A stretch of 7,273 nucleotides of DNA from CALBLZ01 sp041917855 (GCA_041917855.1 JAYRWT010000051.1:1-7273); one strand, 5' to 3'; positions 1 to 5,161 are shown, numbered from the stretch's first letter. Notes: a model not told the origin generated them from the letters alone. Translations and numbers: made by a program.

Positions 1-341
1 ATTACTGTCTGAGTGACCGCTCGCTGCTCTTCTGAAGAGTAAAATACTGCTGATCGATACTGTGTTCCTTGATCCGCACCTTGCCTGTTTAAGGTAGTTG
101 GATCGTGCAGGGTAAAGAAGATCGTCAGAATGTCATGCAGACTAATCACGCTTGGGTCAAAGTGTACCTGAATCGCTTCAGCGTGGCCGGTAGTGCCAGT
201 ACAAATCTGCTCGTAGGTTGGGCTTGATACATGACCGCCGGTATAGCCCGAGACAACCTCATTAACACCCTTTAGATCGGTGAACACTGCTTCGGTGCAC
301 CAGAAACAGCCACCTGCCAGGGTAATAGTTTCTTCTTTCAT
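1..341 (-). CDS. msrA: Peptide-methionine (S)-S-oxide reductase MsrA, 3' end beyond window
   Basis: This gene reads right to left from ATG at 339-341 and stays open to the window edge, giving 113 residues of a family usually about 160-200 long; the C-terminus lies outside. MsrA reduces the S-epimer of methionine sulfoxide in free methionine and proteins, normally in the cytoplasm and recycled by thioredoxin. The active-site motif GCFWC is at residues 11-15 with the catalytic Cys12, so the family's usual GCFWG/GCFWC position is a CxxC form here. Other family blocks are SGYTGGH (31-37), GHAEAIQVHFDP (52-63) and HDPTTLNRQGAD followed by GTQYRSAVFY (79-101). The start overlaps the TGA of the TfoX-domain gene as ATGA, and a GAGG SD core lies five bases upstream, so it should be translated by coupling. 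It is the last visible gene of a four-gene run with drrA and drrB. The identification is very secure; any C-terminal resolving cysteine or MsrB fusion cannot be judged. Confidence 0.96.
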   Translation of the reverse strand, partial: MKEETITLAGGCFWCTEAVFTDLKGVNEVVSGYTGGHVSSPTYEQICTGTTGHAEAIQVHFDPSVISLHDILTIFFTLHDPTTLNRQGADQGTQYRSAVFYSSEEQRAVTQTV

Positions 342-667
342 GACTTCCTCTTTTTTGGCTTAGGGAGTGGTAGAACCTCGGTAGTTGTCTGTAAGAATTC
401 AGTCAGCCAAATTTCGTTATGCCACATATCCTCCGGCACACAGTAATAGGGCTTAGCGCCGGGGTACGGCGGAGCCATTTGACTGGAGTCCAGGAAGTCA
501 GCAGCAATATCTGTTGGCTTAATAAACAGCTGGTTATCGCAAACTAGGGCTGGTAGCTTAGCACCCACGTACAGAGCGTACTCACCAAACATTTTACGGG
601 TGGTTACACCTTCTAAGCGCCGGAGATGGCGCAGCAGCTGATCAATGGTGCCTTGCTCGGTAGCCAT
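338..667 (-). CDS. TfoX/Sxy N-terminal domain protein
   Basis: A 109-residue protein made almost wholly of a TfoX N-terminal domain. Hallmark blocks are RKMFGEYALY (24-33), LVCDNQLFIKPT (41-52) and PPYPGAKPYY (66-75). A short lysine-rich tail, KPKKRKS, ends the protein. In gamma-proteobacteria Sxy/TfoX activates CRP-dependent competence genes, but that role involves a two-domain protein. Stand-alone N-domain proteins are widespread, their biochemical role is unsettled, and competence should not be assumed here. The ATG at 665-667 lies 21 bases after the drrB stop with no convincing SD site, so translation may depend on ribosomes arriving from drrB. Its own TGA overlaps the msrA start. The position between an exporter and msrA suggests a stress-linked accessory, which is inference. 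Confidence 0.88.
   Translation of the reverse strand: MATEQGTIDQLLRHLRRLEGVTTRKMFGEYALYVGAKLPALVCDNQLFIKPTDIAADFLDSSQMAPPYPGAKPYYCVPEDMWHNEIWLTEFLQTTTEVLPLPKPKKRKS
344..350 (-). promoter_or_regulatory. Ribosome binding site of msrA
   Basis: GAGGAAG on the minus strand lies inside the 3' end of the TfoX-domain gene, with the GAGG core five bases before the msrA ATG. It supports ATG at 341 as the start and lets msrA be reinitiated within the ATGA overlap. Confidence 0.6.
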
Positions 668-688
668 AGTTCAGCCGGAGCAAAAGGC

Positions 689-1474
689 TTAGCGCCCGAT
701 GCGCTTAAACATACGGCTCGCCACTGGGAAACAGATCACAAGAATAACCAGGCTCCAGATTACCGCCCACTGGACATGATCTTTAAGTGGCATGTCTAAG
801 AGTAGGGCGCGGGTTGCTTCTACCAGGCGGGTGACCGGTTGATTCTCGGCAAAGCCACGCAGCCAGTCGGGCATGGTAGCGGTTGGTACAAAAGCACTGC
901 TGATAAAGGTTAATGGAAAAATAACGATAAAGCTCATTTGCTGCACAAACTCAACGCTCTTGCCCATTAAGCCAACAATGGCCGAGAGCCAGGAAAGAGC
1001 AAAGGTAAAGAGCAGGAGCAGACCAAACACTGCTAGCCACTCAAGTACCCCTGCACTCGGGCGGAATCCAACTGCCAATCCTGTTACCACCATTACAATG
1101 GTGGCAAAGGTGTTGCGTACCAGGTCGCCAACAATGTGCCCGGCAAGCACTGAGCTTGATTCCATCGGCAGTGAGCGGAAGCGATCAATAATCCCTCGCT
1201 GTACATCTGAGGCAATACTAAAGCCGGTGGTAGTAGCACCAAAGGCCGCAGTCTGCACGAAAATGCCGGCCATCAGAAAGTTGATGTAGCTGACACCGCC
1301 AGTCTCAATTGCCCCGCCAAATACGTAACGAAAGAGCACCACAAACATGATCGGCTGAATCGTAACACCCAACAGCTGGTCGGGCACGGCCAAAATATGG
1401 CGCATGCTGCGCGCAATCATGACATTGGTGTTGGTGAAAAGTCGTACCAGGTACGATCGTTTTGGCATTATCAT
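689..1474 (-). CDS. ABC-2 type transporter permease, DrrB-like
   Basis: A 261-residue integral membrane subunit of a DrrAB-type ABC exporter, working with the ATPase encoded just upstream. Hydrophobic segments fit six helices, near residues 31-52, 62-83, 110-135, 143-168, 180-198 and 236-256. The ABC-2 family signature is visible as SDVQRGIIDRFRSLPM (89-104), the cytosolic region that contacts the ATPase, followed by SSAFVPTATMPDWLRGFAE (192-210), typical of daunorubicin/ABC-2 permeases. The N-terminus is short and basic, as expected for a cytoplasmic end. The ATG at 1472-1474 overlaps the TGA of drrA and is preceded by a perfect AGGAGG at seven bases, which favours it over the second ATG two codons on. 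The family exports drugs, polyketides or lipid-linked compounds; the substrate here cannot be read from sequence. The gene closes 21 bases before the TfoX-domain gene, so one transcript probably carries all four. Confidence 0.93.
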   Translation of the reverse strand: MIMPKRSYLVRLFTNTNVMIARSMRHILAVPDQLLGVTIQPIMFVVLFRYVFGGAIETGGVSYINFLMAGIFVQTAAFGATTTGFSIASDVQRGIIDRFRSLPMESSSVLAGHIVGDLVRNTFATIVMVVTGLAVGFRPSAGVLEWLAVFGLLLLFTFALSWLSAIVGLMGKSVEFVQQMSFIVIFPLTFISSAFVPTATMPDWLRGFAENQPVTRLVEATRALLLDMPLKDHVQWAVIWSLVILVICFPVASRMFKRIGR

Positions 1475-2418
1475 TTGGATTCCTCCTCGGTTGCCTTACC
1501 TGTTAGGGTTAGGAATACATCATCTAGGGTTGGACGGTGCATGGCAAAGCTATCAACCGTAATCTTGGCCTTTTCTAAATCAGTAAGCACTTCTTTAATT
1601 TGGCTCACACCCTTCTTAATTTCCATAGTTACCGCACCGGTATCGGCGTTAATATGTGCAGCCTTGCCAAAGAGTTTCTGCGCGGCATTACGGGCATCTT
1701 CATCAGCAAAGGTTAACTCAAGGCGCTCGCCGCCAACCTTGGCTTTTAGCTCATCGGCAGTACCCTCGGCAATCAGTACACCATGGTCGATTACGCCAAT
1801 GCGATCAGCAAGCTGATCGGCTTCTTCTAGGTACTGGGTGGTTAGCAGTACGGTAGTCCCATCGGCAACTAAATCTTTAATAATCTCCCACATGGAGCGG
1901 CGACTAGCTGGGTCTAGGCCCGTAGTAGGCTCATCCAAAAATAGTACCGGCGGCTTAGTAATAATGCTGGCTGCTAAATCTAAGCGGCGACGCATACCAC
2001 CAGAGTAGGTTTTGGCCATGCGGTGTGCGGCATCCACCAGGTCGAAACGCTCAATTAGCTCGGCGGCACGAGCCTTAGCGTCAGCTTTGGACATGCCATA
2101 CAATCGGCCGATCATTTCTAGGTTAAACATGCCACTGAGTAGCTCATCTACCGAGGTAGACTGACCGGTAAGACCCATACCGCGACGCACATCATCTGCC
2201 TGATCAACTACGTCAAAACCGTTCACTGTTGCTTTACCGCCATCATATGGCAGCAATGTGGTTAAAATTCTTACCGTAGTAGTTTTGCCGGCGCCATTTG
2301 GACCGAGCAAGGCGTAAATGGTACCCTTAGGGACACCAAACGTAATTCCCTTCAAAACCTCTAAGTCGCCATACGACTTTTTGAGACCATCAGCCTGGAT
2401 AATGAGTTCTTGTTTCAT
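1471..2418 (-). CDS. DrrA-like ABC transporter ATP-binding protein
   Basis: A 315-residue nucleotide-binding subunit of the DrrA (daunorubicin resistance) family; two copies would pair with two DrrB-like permeases to power export. In order it shows Walker A GPNGAGKT (39-46), a Q-loop in GLTGQS (Gln86), signature SGGMR (139-143), Walker B VLFLDEP with Glu163, D-loop GLDP (167-170), and TTQYLEEAD (193-201), where the usual H-loop histidine is Gln195, as is normal in DrrA proteins. The C-terminal block PTLDDVFLTLTGK (296-308) is the DrrA motif linked to partner assembly. I chose ATG at 2416-2418. An in-frame TTG at 2436 would add six residues, but it overlaps a promoter-like TGCTAGCAT and lacks an SD site. 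No strong SD precedes the ATG either; only AGGT abuts it. The gene heads the drrA-drrB-tfoX-msrA run and diverges from folE. Confidence 0.94.
   Translation of the reverse strand: MKQELIIQADGLKKSYGDLEVLKGITFGVPKGTIYALLGPNGAGKTTTVRILTTLLPYDGGKATVNGFDVVDQADDVRRGMGLTGQSTSVDELLSGMFNLEMIGRLYGMSKADAKARAAELIERFDLVDAAHRMAKTYSGGMRRRLDLAASIITKPPVLFLDEPTTGLDPASRRSMWEIIKDLVADGTTVLLTTQYLEEADQLADRIGVIDHGVLIAEGTADELKAKVGGERLELTFADEDARNAAQKLFGKAAHINADTGAVTMEIKKGVSQIKEVLTDLEKAKITVDSFAMHRPTLDDVFLTLTGKATEEESK
1482..1488 (-). promoter_or_regulatory. Strong ribosome binding site of drrB
   Basis: GAGGAGG on the minus strand contains a full AGGAGG seven bases before the drrB ATG and lies inside the last codons of drrA (those encoding the glutamates of the EEESK end). 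It fixes the drrB start at 1474 and shows that this organism uses the canonical anti-SD sequence. Confidence 0.85.
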
Positions 2419-2426
2419 ACCTGGTA

Positions 2427-2455
2427 ATGCTAGCAAATTACAGGCCGATATACCA
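2427..2455 (-). promoter_or_regulatory. Candidate promoter elements of the drrA operon
   Basis: Two overlapping minus-strand options are visible. TG-G-TATATC at 2455-2447 would give a leader of about 20 bases. TGC-TAGCAT at 2435-2427 ends eight bases before the ATG at 2418 and would give an almost leaderless mRNA. Neither has a good -35 hexamer at 16-18 bases. I cannot choose between them from sequence. Confidence 0.35.
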
Positions 2456-2487
2456 CCATGTTGTGCGCGGTCGGCTCCGGCAATTTC

Positions 2488-2516
2488 TTGGCGAGATACC
2501 CGGCTCCTGCTACCCT
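2488..2516 (+). promoter_or_regulatory. Candidate folE promoter
   Basis: TTGGCG (2488-2493; four of six to TTGACA) is separated by exactly 17 bases from TACCCT (2511-2516), which carries an extended TGC just before it. The predicted start near 2523 leaves about 22 bases of leader with no SD site. A second possible -10, TAGTAC at 2533-2538, lies six bases before the ATG and would make the mRNA leaderless. Confidence 0.5.
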
Positions 2517-2544
2517 GTGGTTACTTACCCGCTAGTACACTACC

Positions 2545-3114
2545 ATGAACACAGATCTGAAACGGTACGATAGTGAAGCTCCCAAGCTTTTCAGTCAGTT
2601 TCTTGACCTCATTGGCGAAGACACAAAGCGCGACGGGTTAGCTGAGACCCCCGAGCGCGTCTCGCGAATGTACCGTGAGATTCTGAGCGGTTACAGCGTA
2701 GACCCAGCTAGCGTTATGAAGACTTTTGATGTCAGCCATTCCAGCAGCATGGTTGTGGTTAAAAATATTCCCTTCTACAGCCTGTGTGAGCACCACTTGG
2801 TTCCATTTTTTGGTGGCATTAGTGTAGGTTACCTGCCAAATAAGCGGGTACTCGGCCTTTCTAAGTTTGCCCGCTTAGTAGAAGTATTTGCTCGGCGACT
2901 GCAAATTCAGGAGCAGCTTAATGCTCAAATTGCCGATGCAATCATGGAGTACTTACAGCCACGTGGTGTAATTGTACTCAGCGAGGCAGAGCACCTCTGC
3001 ATGGCTATGCGTGGCATTAATAAGGTTGGAGTAGATACCACTGTTCTGACAAAGCGCGGCCTATTTGCAGATGATCAGAACTTGGTAGATGAATTCTTTG
3101 CCCAAGCGCGTTAG
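2545..3114 (+). CDS. folE: GTP cyclohydrolase I
   Basis: A 189-residue type I GTP cyclohydrolase, which converts GTP to 7,8-dihydroneopterin triphosphate and formate, the entry to tetrahydrofolate and, in many bacteria, to queuosine or pterin cofactors. It forms a cytoplasmic toroidal oligomer. Family signatures are GLAETPERV (31-39), SLCEHHLVPFFG (79-90), LGLSKFARLVEVFARR (103-118) and EHLCMAMRGI (149-158). The zinc ligands match Cys81, His84 and Cys152, and His83 matches the catalytic-pocket histidine of CEHH. Length is slightly below the E. coli enzyme because the N-terminal helix region is short; the catalytic domain is complete. The ATG at 2545 starts just before conserved sequence and has no SD site. 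The gene is divergent from drrA and convergent with ydeI. No other folate or queuosine gene is in the window, so the pathway it serves cannot be assigned. Confidence 0.97.
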   Translation: MNTDLKRYDSEAPKLFSQFLDLIGEDTKRDGLAETPERVSRMYREILSGYSVDPASVMKTFDVSHSSSMVVVKNIPFYSLCEHHLVPFFGGISVGYLPNKRVLGLSKFARLVEVFARRLQIQEQLNAQIADAIMEYLQPRGVIVLSEAEHLCMAMRGINKVGVDTTVLTKRGLFADDQNLVDEFFAQAR

Positions 3115-3153
3115 ATCTGAACCGGCAGTGTACCGTTTGCATGTTTAGGGAAT

Positions 3154-3191
3154 GCTGAGGGCTAAAGCAGCTTGATCGACTTGCCCTCAGC
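3154..3191. repeat. Inverted repeat at the folE/ydeI convergent junction
   Basis: GCTGAGGGC at 3154-3162 is the exact reverse complement of GCCCTCAGC at 3183-3191, with a 20-base loop that contains the ydeI stop codon. Neither strand has a T-run after the stem, so it does not look like a standard intrinsic terminator. It could cap the 3' ends of either transcript, or be partly an accident of coding sequence. Confidence 0.45.
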
Positions 3192-3737
3192 CAGCAAAGC
3201 CACGAATTCTTTAATTTTGCGTTCACGTGTTTCTTGGCGCTTTACCGTTTGTAACCTGTAGAGCATAGCGTAACGTTCAGACTGCTTGAGTGTGACAAAA
3301 AACTCGGCAGCCTTGGGTACGCTGTTCATTGCCGCCTGAAAGTCATCAGGTACGGTTGCGGTTTTGGCAGAATCGTAGGCAGCATCCCAGCGACCATCTG
3401 CTTTGGCAAGTTCTACCTGCAGCATACCGGATGGCTTCATACGGCCAGCCTCAGTCAGCCGAGCGATGTGGCCTGTGTTTACCTTAGACCAGACGCTCTT
3501 TTTACGGCGGGGTGTAAATTTTTGGATCCAAGCTACTTCATCGAAGCCTCGGATAATTGAGTCAATCCAACCGTAGCAGAGCGCTACATCCAGAGCCTGG
3601 TCATAGGTTAAGCTTTGGATACCGCTCGCTTTCTTGAAAAATTTAACCCACACCCCATACTCATCTGCAACGTGCTCGGAAAGGTAGGCTTCCCATTCTT
3701 CAGGGGTAGAAAACGAGACAATCGGTGCGTCCTGCAT
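3162..3737 (-). CDS. YdeI/OmpD-associated (OmdA) family protein
   Basis: A 191-residue protein of the YdeI/OmdA family. Recognisable blocks are the N-terminal SFSTPEEWEAYLSEH (8-22) and GVWVKFFKK (28-36), the central ALDVALCYGWIDS (48-60), FTPRRKKSVWSKVN (74-87), and a C-terminal helical block KRQETRERKIKEFVALLAEG (166-185) typical of the family. It looks soluble, with no signal peptide or membrane segment. Members have been linked to bacteriocin or antimicrobial-peptide protection in enterobacteria, but the biochemical activity is not established. The ATG at 3735-3737 has no SD. TATATT at 3763-3758 or TAGTAC at 3750-3745 could be the -10; the latter ends seven bases before the ATG and would give a leaderless mRNA. 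The gene appears to be a single transcription unit facing folE. Confidence 0.9.
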   Translation of the reverse strand: MQDAPIVSFSTPEEWEAYLSEHVADEYGVWVKFFKKASGIQSLTYDQALDVALCYGWIDSIIRGFDEVAWIQKFTPRRKKSVWSKVNTGHIARLTEAGRMKPSGMLQVELAKADGRWDAAYDSAKTATVPDDFQAAMNSVPKAAEFFVTLKQSERYAMLYRLQTVKRQETRERKIKEFVALLAEGKSIKLL

Positions 3738-3819
3738 GCAAGGTGTACTATTTAGTGAATATATACGTAATCTAGCCTATATGCCGAAATTCGTCGCCCT
3801 TTTACGGGGAATAAAGAGT

Positions 3820-3852
3820 GTAGACCGCTGCGCATATGCGCCTGCGGTCTAC
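3820..3852 (-). terminator. Nested-palindrome hairpin downstream of the 79-residue gene
   Basis: A nine-base-pair stem, GTAGACCGC (3820-3828) with GCGGTCTAC (3844-3852), encloses a separate perfect 12-base palindrome, GCGCATATGCGC (3830-3841). On the minus strand the stem is followed by ACTCTTTATT, an imperfect T-rich tract; the plus side is not T-rich. It starts eight bases past the TGA of the 79-residue gene, so a terminator for that gene is the simplest reading. The inner palindrome is not needed for termination. Confidence 0.6.
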
Positions 3853-3860
3853 GGGATGGC

Positions 3861-4100
3861 TCAGTTTTTGCAGTGCTCGCTAAGATCACAGTAGACCCTT
3901 ACGAGCGCTCCTCTATTGAGCACAGTGGCGAAGTCAGTGTCGAATACTCCGACTAGCCCACTTGCCTCAGCATCGGTGATTTCCCCAAGCCCCATGTATC
4001 GAGCGCGCATTTTAACGTGCTCAGTAACGAGATGAGGATGAAGTACAACGAGCTTTGTCTGGCAAGAAGCCGTATCTGCAAGAATTGCGCAGGCACTCAT
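3861..4100 (-). CDS. Unrecognised 79-residue protein with four cysteines
   Basis: I do not recognise this family. The frame is open from 4130, but I place the start at ATG 4098-4100: GGAGGA lies nine bases upstream, while the ATG at 4130 overlaps the promoter-like TGCTACTCT and has no SD. The 79-residue product has cysteines at 4, 13, 71 and 77, and histidines at 21, 23, 28 and 76, so CDLSEHC (71-77) could bind metal or form a disulfide; this is speculation. No membrane segment or signal peptide is evident. The N-terminal half alternates hydrophobic and polar residues (KLVVLHPHLV, 16-25). Codon choice differs from its neighbours: repeated GGG, GGA, CTC, AGA and AGG, where adjacent genes prefer GGC/GGT and CGC, a hint of separate origin. 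It has its own terminator and is divergent from the 73-residue gene. It is probably a real gene because promoter, SD and terminator agree. Confidence 0.62.
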   Translation of the reverse strand: MSACAILADTASCQTKLVVLHPHLVTEHVKMRARYMGLGEITDAEASGLVGVFDTDFATVLNRGALVRVYCDLSEHCKN

Positions 4101-4109
4101 AATGTTGCT

Positions 4110-4149
4110 TCCTCCAGCAAAGAGTAGCATGCCCTAGCGTGAGTAGTAA
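4110..4149 (-). promoter_or_regulatory. Promoter and RBS of the 79-residue gene
   Basis: On the minus strand, TTACTA (4149-4144; three of six to TTGACA) is followed after 17 bases by TACTCT (4126-4121) with an extended TGC. GGAGGA at 4115-4110 then lies nine bases from the ATG at 4100. The arrangement excludes ATG 4130 as the start, since it would not be transcribed. Confidence 0.5.
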
Positions 4150-4157
4150 GCTATACT
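4149..4157 (+). promoter_or_regulatory. Candidate -10 element of the 73-residue membrane protein gene
   Basis: TATACT (4152-4157) preceded by AGC lies 25 bases before the ATG and would give a leader of about 18 bases. No -35 match is seen at 16-18 bases upstream. It sits back to back with the minus-strand promoter at 4121-4149. Confidence 0.4.
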
Positions 4158-4182
4158 AAGCGCACATCACTAACTTACCCCC

Positions 4183-4404
4183 ATGATGAAAGGTCTGAAC
4201 GCCCATACCCGTTACTTTGCCGGCGTAGCTCTTGCGCTGATTATTGTAGGCGCTGGTATTTTTGCTTTTGGCTGTGTGCAGTGGCTGTACAATACCCTGT
4301 CGGGTTTTGACTTTGCCATGCCCTCGGTCAAGATTATTGGTGGCTTGGTTATACTTGCCCTTGGGTACATCCATCTGGAGTTAGAGCTGATTCGCACTAA
4401 GTAA
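4183..4404 (+). CDS. Small two-helix membrane protein
   Basis: I do not recognise a family. The 73-residue product has a short basic N-terminus (MMKGLNAHTR), a hydrophobic segment at about 11-33, a short loop with WLYNTLSGFDF, a second hydrophobic segment at about 48-66 (KIIGGLVILALGYIHLELE), and a charged end, LIRTK. A hairpin in the cytoplasmic membrane with both ends inside fits the positive charges. It resembles many small uncharacterised membrane proteins with no known role. Two adjacent ATGs (4183 and 4186) could start it, and neither has an SD site; the preceding bases are C-rich. The gene is followed after 41 bases by the YCII-like gene, and the pair probably shares the terminator at 4769-4797. 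A frame on the opposite strand of this region is less protein-like. Confidence 0.72.
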   Translation: MMKGLNAHTRYFAGVALALIIVGAGIFAFGCVQWLYNTLSGFDFAMPSVKIIGGLVILALGYIHLELELIRTK

Positions 4405-4434
4405 CTTAGCAAATTAGTAACGCTCACACCGAGC

Positions 4435-4441
4435 AAAGGAG
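4435..4441 (+). promoter_or_regulatory. Ribosome binding site of the YCII-like gene
   Basis: AAAGGAG ends four bases before the ATG at 4446, a strong SD that settles the start and shows this gene does not rely on coupling to the upstream membrane-protein gene. Confidence 0.75.
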
Positions 4442-4445
4442 ACTT

Positions 4446-4751
4446 ATGAAAAATTACGTACTCATCTTTCATGTGGCCGCCCCATTTGAGGACACCGACG
4501 AATCTAATGCCGCTTGGTCAGCTTGGTTTGAAACCCTTGGCGAGCATGTAGTAGACGACGGCAACCCTTTTAACCCAAAGGCTGAGGCAAAAGTTAAAGG
4601 CGGCGAAGTAACCATGGGTGGTGATGAGCTTGCTGGCTACTCTATCATCAAAGCAGAGAGCCTGGACGCTGCTATAGAGATGACCAAGGGCTGCCCTCTC
4701 TCCGACGCTCCAGATTGCTGGGTAAGCGTGCACGAGACCATGCCAATGTAA
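4446..4751 (+). CDS. YCII-like (YCII-related domain) protein
   Basis: A 101-residue single-domain protein that fits the YCII-related superfamily, a dimeric ferredoxin-like alpha/beta fold. Supporting features are an initial beta strand YVLIFHVAAP (4-13) ending near His9, a helix with WSAWFETLGEH (24-34), a strand and turn at GGEVTMGG (52-59), and the family-typical GYSIIKAESLDAAIEMTKGC (64-83) before a final strand WVSVHETMPM. Members related to YciI and the DGPF/PhnB-like proteins are soluble; some dechlorinases and isomerase-like enzymes share the fold, but most have no assigned activity. It is rich in acidic residues and has no signal peptide. It follows the two-helix membrane protein by 41 bases and is closed by a strong terminator. 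The family call is confident; function is unknown. Confidence 0.82.
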   Translation: MKNYVLIFHVAAPFEDTDESNAAWSAWFETLGEHVVDDGNPFNPKAEAKVKGGEVTMGGDELAGYSIIKAESLDAAIEMTKGCPLSDAPDCWVSVHETMPM

Positions 4752-4768
4752 GTAGTCCTGACTACACT

Positions 4769-4797
4769 AAAGAAACCCGTTCACCGGGTTTCTTTTT
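4769..4797 (+). terminator. Intrinsic terminator of the YCII-like gene
   Basis: An 11-base-pair perfect stem, AAAGAAACCCG with CGGGTTTCTTT, encloses a TTCAC loop, and the plus-strand 3' arm runs into a T-run (TTTCTTTTT). It begins 17 bases after the TAA. The A-rich left arm would also give some T-rich sequence on the other strand. Confidence 0.88.
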
Positions 4798-4820
4798 ATA
4801 CACACGAAATAGAGTGATCT

Positions 4821-4855
4821 AAAAAAGCACTGTTACCCGAATTGGGTAACAGTGC
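4821..4855 (-). terminator. Intrinsic terminator of the 65-residue gene
   Basis: A 12-base-pair perfect stem, GCACTGTTACCC (4827-4838) with GGGTAACAGTGC (4844-4855), and a five-base loop. On the minus strand it is followed by six T (from A 4821-4826). It ends the minus-strand unit and faces the plus-strand terminator 23 bases away, so convergent transcripts are stopped from both sides. Confidence 0.88.
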
Positions 4856-4880
4856 GACAAGCAGAGTATTGGCTGATTGA

Positions 4881-4908
4881 ACGCTAGCACCGGTGTGAGT
4901 CTTAGCGT
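4881..4908. repeat. Nested inverted repeat over the stop of the 65-residue gene
   Basis: ACGCTA (4881-4886) and TAGCGT (4903-4908) flank an inner CACCGGTG palindrome (4888-4895). The short arms span the TAA of the 65-residue gene, just before its terminator. It may be incidental. Confidence 0.3.
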
Positions 4909-5099
4909 ATTTTCTTGTGGCCAAACTCTTGCTGGAGTTTTGTAAGCAGCTCTTGCTCAGTCAGACCAAGCAACTGCATTGCCTCCGTATCGGACAGCTC
5001 GTAGCCAGCTTCTGCGGCGATCTCTTTTACTTGGCGAATCTGCTCCTCGATTGGAGCAGTTGGTGGAAGGGTATCAGGTTTCTCAATCGTTGTGGACAT
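4902..5099 (-). CDS. Unrecognised 65-residue protein
   Basis: I do not recognise a family. The N-terminal 18 residues are proline- and threonine-rich (PDTLPPTAP, 8-16) and look disordered. The rest is predicted helical: EEQIRQVKEIAAEAGYELSD (18-37), then TEAMQLLGL (38-46) and TEQELLTKLQQEFG (47-60), with a basic end HKKIR. The two or three short amphipathic helices suggest a small helical bundle or protein-binding module. There is no membrane segment. The start is well supported: TGAGGT ends five bases before ATG 5097-5099, and the promoter-like TGCTACCCT lies upstream at 5124-5116. A strong terminator follows. It lies 62 bases downstream of the patatin-like gene and could also be read from that operon. 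Real gene likely; function unknown. Confidence 0.72.
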   Translation of the reverse strand: MSTTIEKPDTLPPTAPIEEQIRQVKEIAAEAGYELSDTEAMQLLGLTEQELLTKLQQEFGHKKIR

Positions 5100-5104
5100 A
5101 TTCG

Positions 5105-5124
5105 ACCTCAGAAAAAGGGTAGCA
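5105..5124 (-). promoter_or_regulatory. Extended -10 and RBS of the 65-residue gene
   Basis: On the minus strand, TGC-TACCCT (5124-5116) is identical over nine bases to the candidate folE element. It is followed by TGAGGT (5110-5105) five bases from the ATG. No good -35 is seen, which is tolerable for an extended -10 promoter. Confidence 0.45.
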
Positions 5125-5161
5125 GAAAACAGGAATCTTTACATCTTTCTCCAGGCTGACA

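Noticed and set aside
338..667. Calling the TfoX-domain gene a competence regulator
   Set aside because: Only the N-terminal domain is present and no competence gene or CRP-S-like context is visible.
873..1289. A 138-codon plus-strand open frame opposite drrB
   Set aside because: It lies wholly within a clear ABC-2 permease on the other strand, its translation is low-complexity and unlike a folded protein, and it has no SD site.
1397..1816. A 139-codon plus-strand open frame opposite the drrA/drrB junction
   Set aside because: It is antisense to conserved DrrA and DrrB sequence; the Ser/Ala-rich translation is what the reverse of such codons gives.
2434..2436. TTG at 2436 as the drrA start
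   Set aside because: It would add six residues before the conserved start, lacks an SD and overlaps a promoter-like element; ATG at 2418 fits family length.
2472..2507. Direct repeat CGGCTCC at 2472-2478 and 2501-2507 in the drrA/folE intergenic region
   Set aside because: Seven bases is too short to claim as an operator, and it is not positioned symmetrically to the promoters.
4212..4472. An 86-codon minus-strand frame and another at 4156-4374 opposite the 73-residue gene
   Set aside because: The plus-strand frame encodes two clean membrane helices and sits in line with the YCII-like gene. The minus frame would also run into the start of the YCII-like gene.
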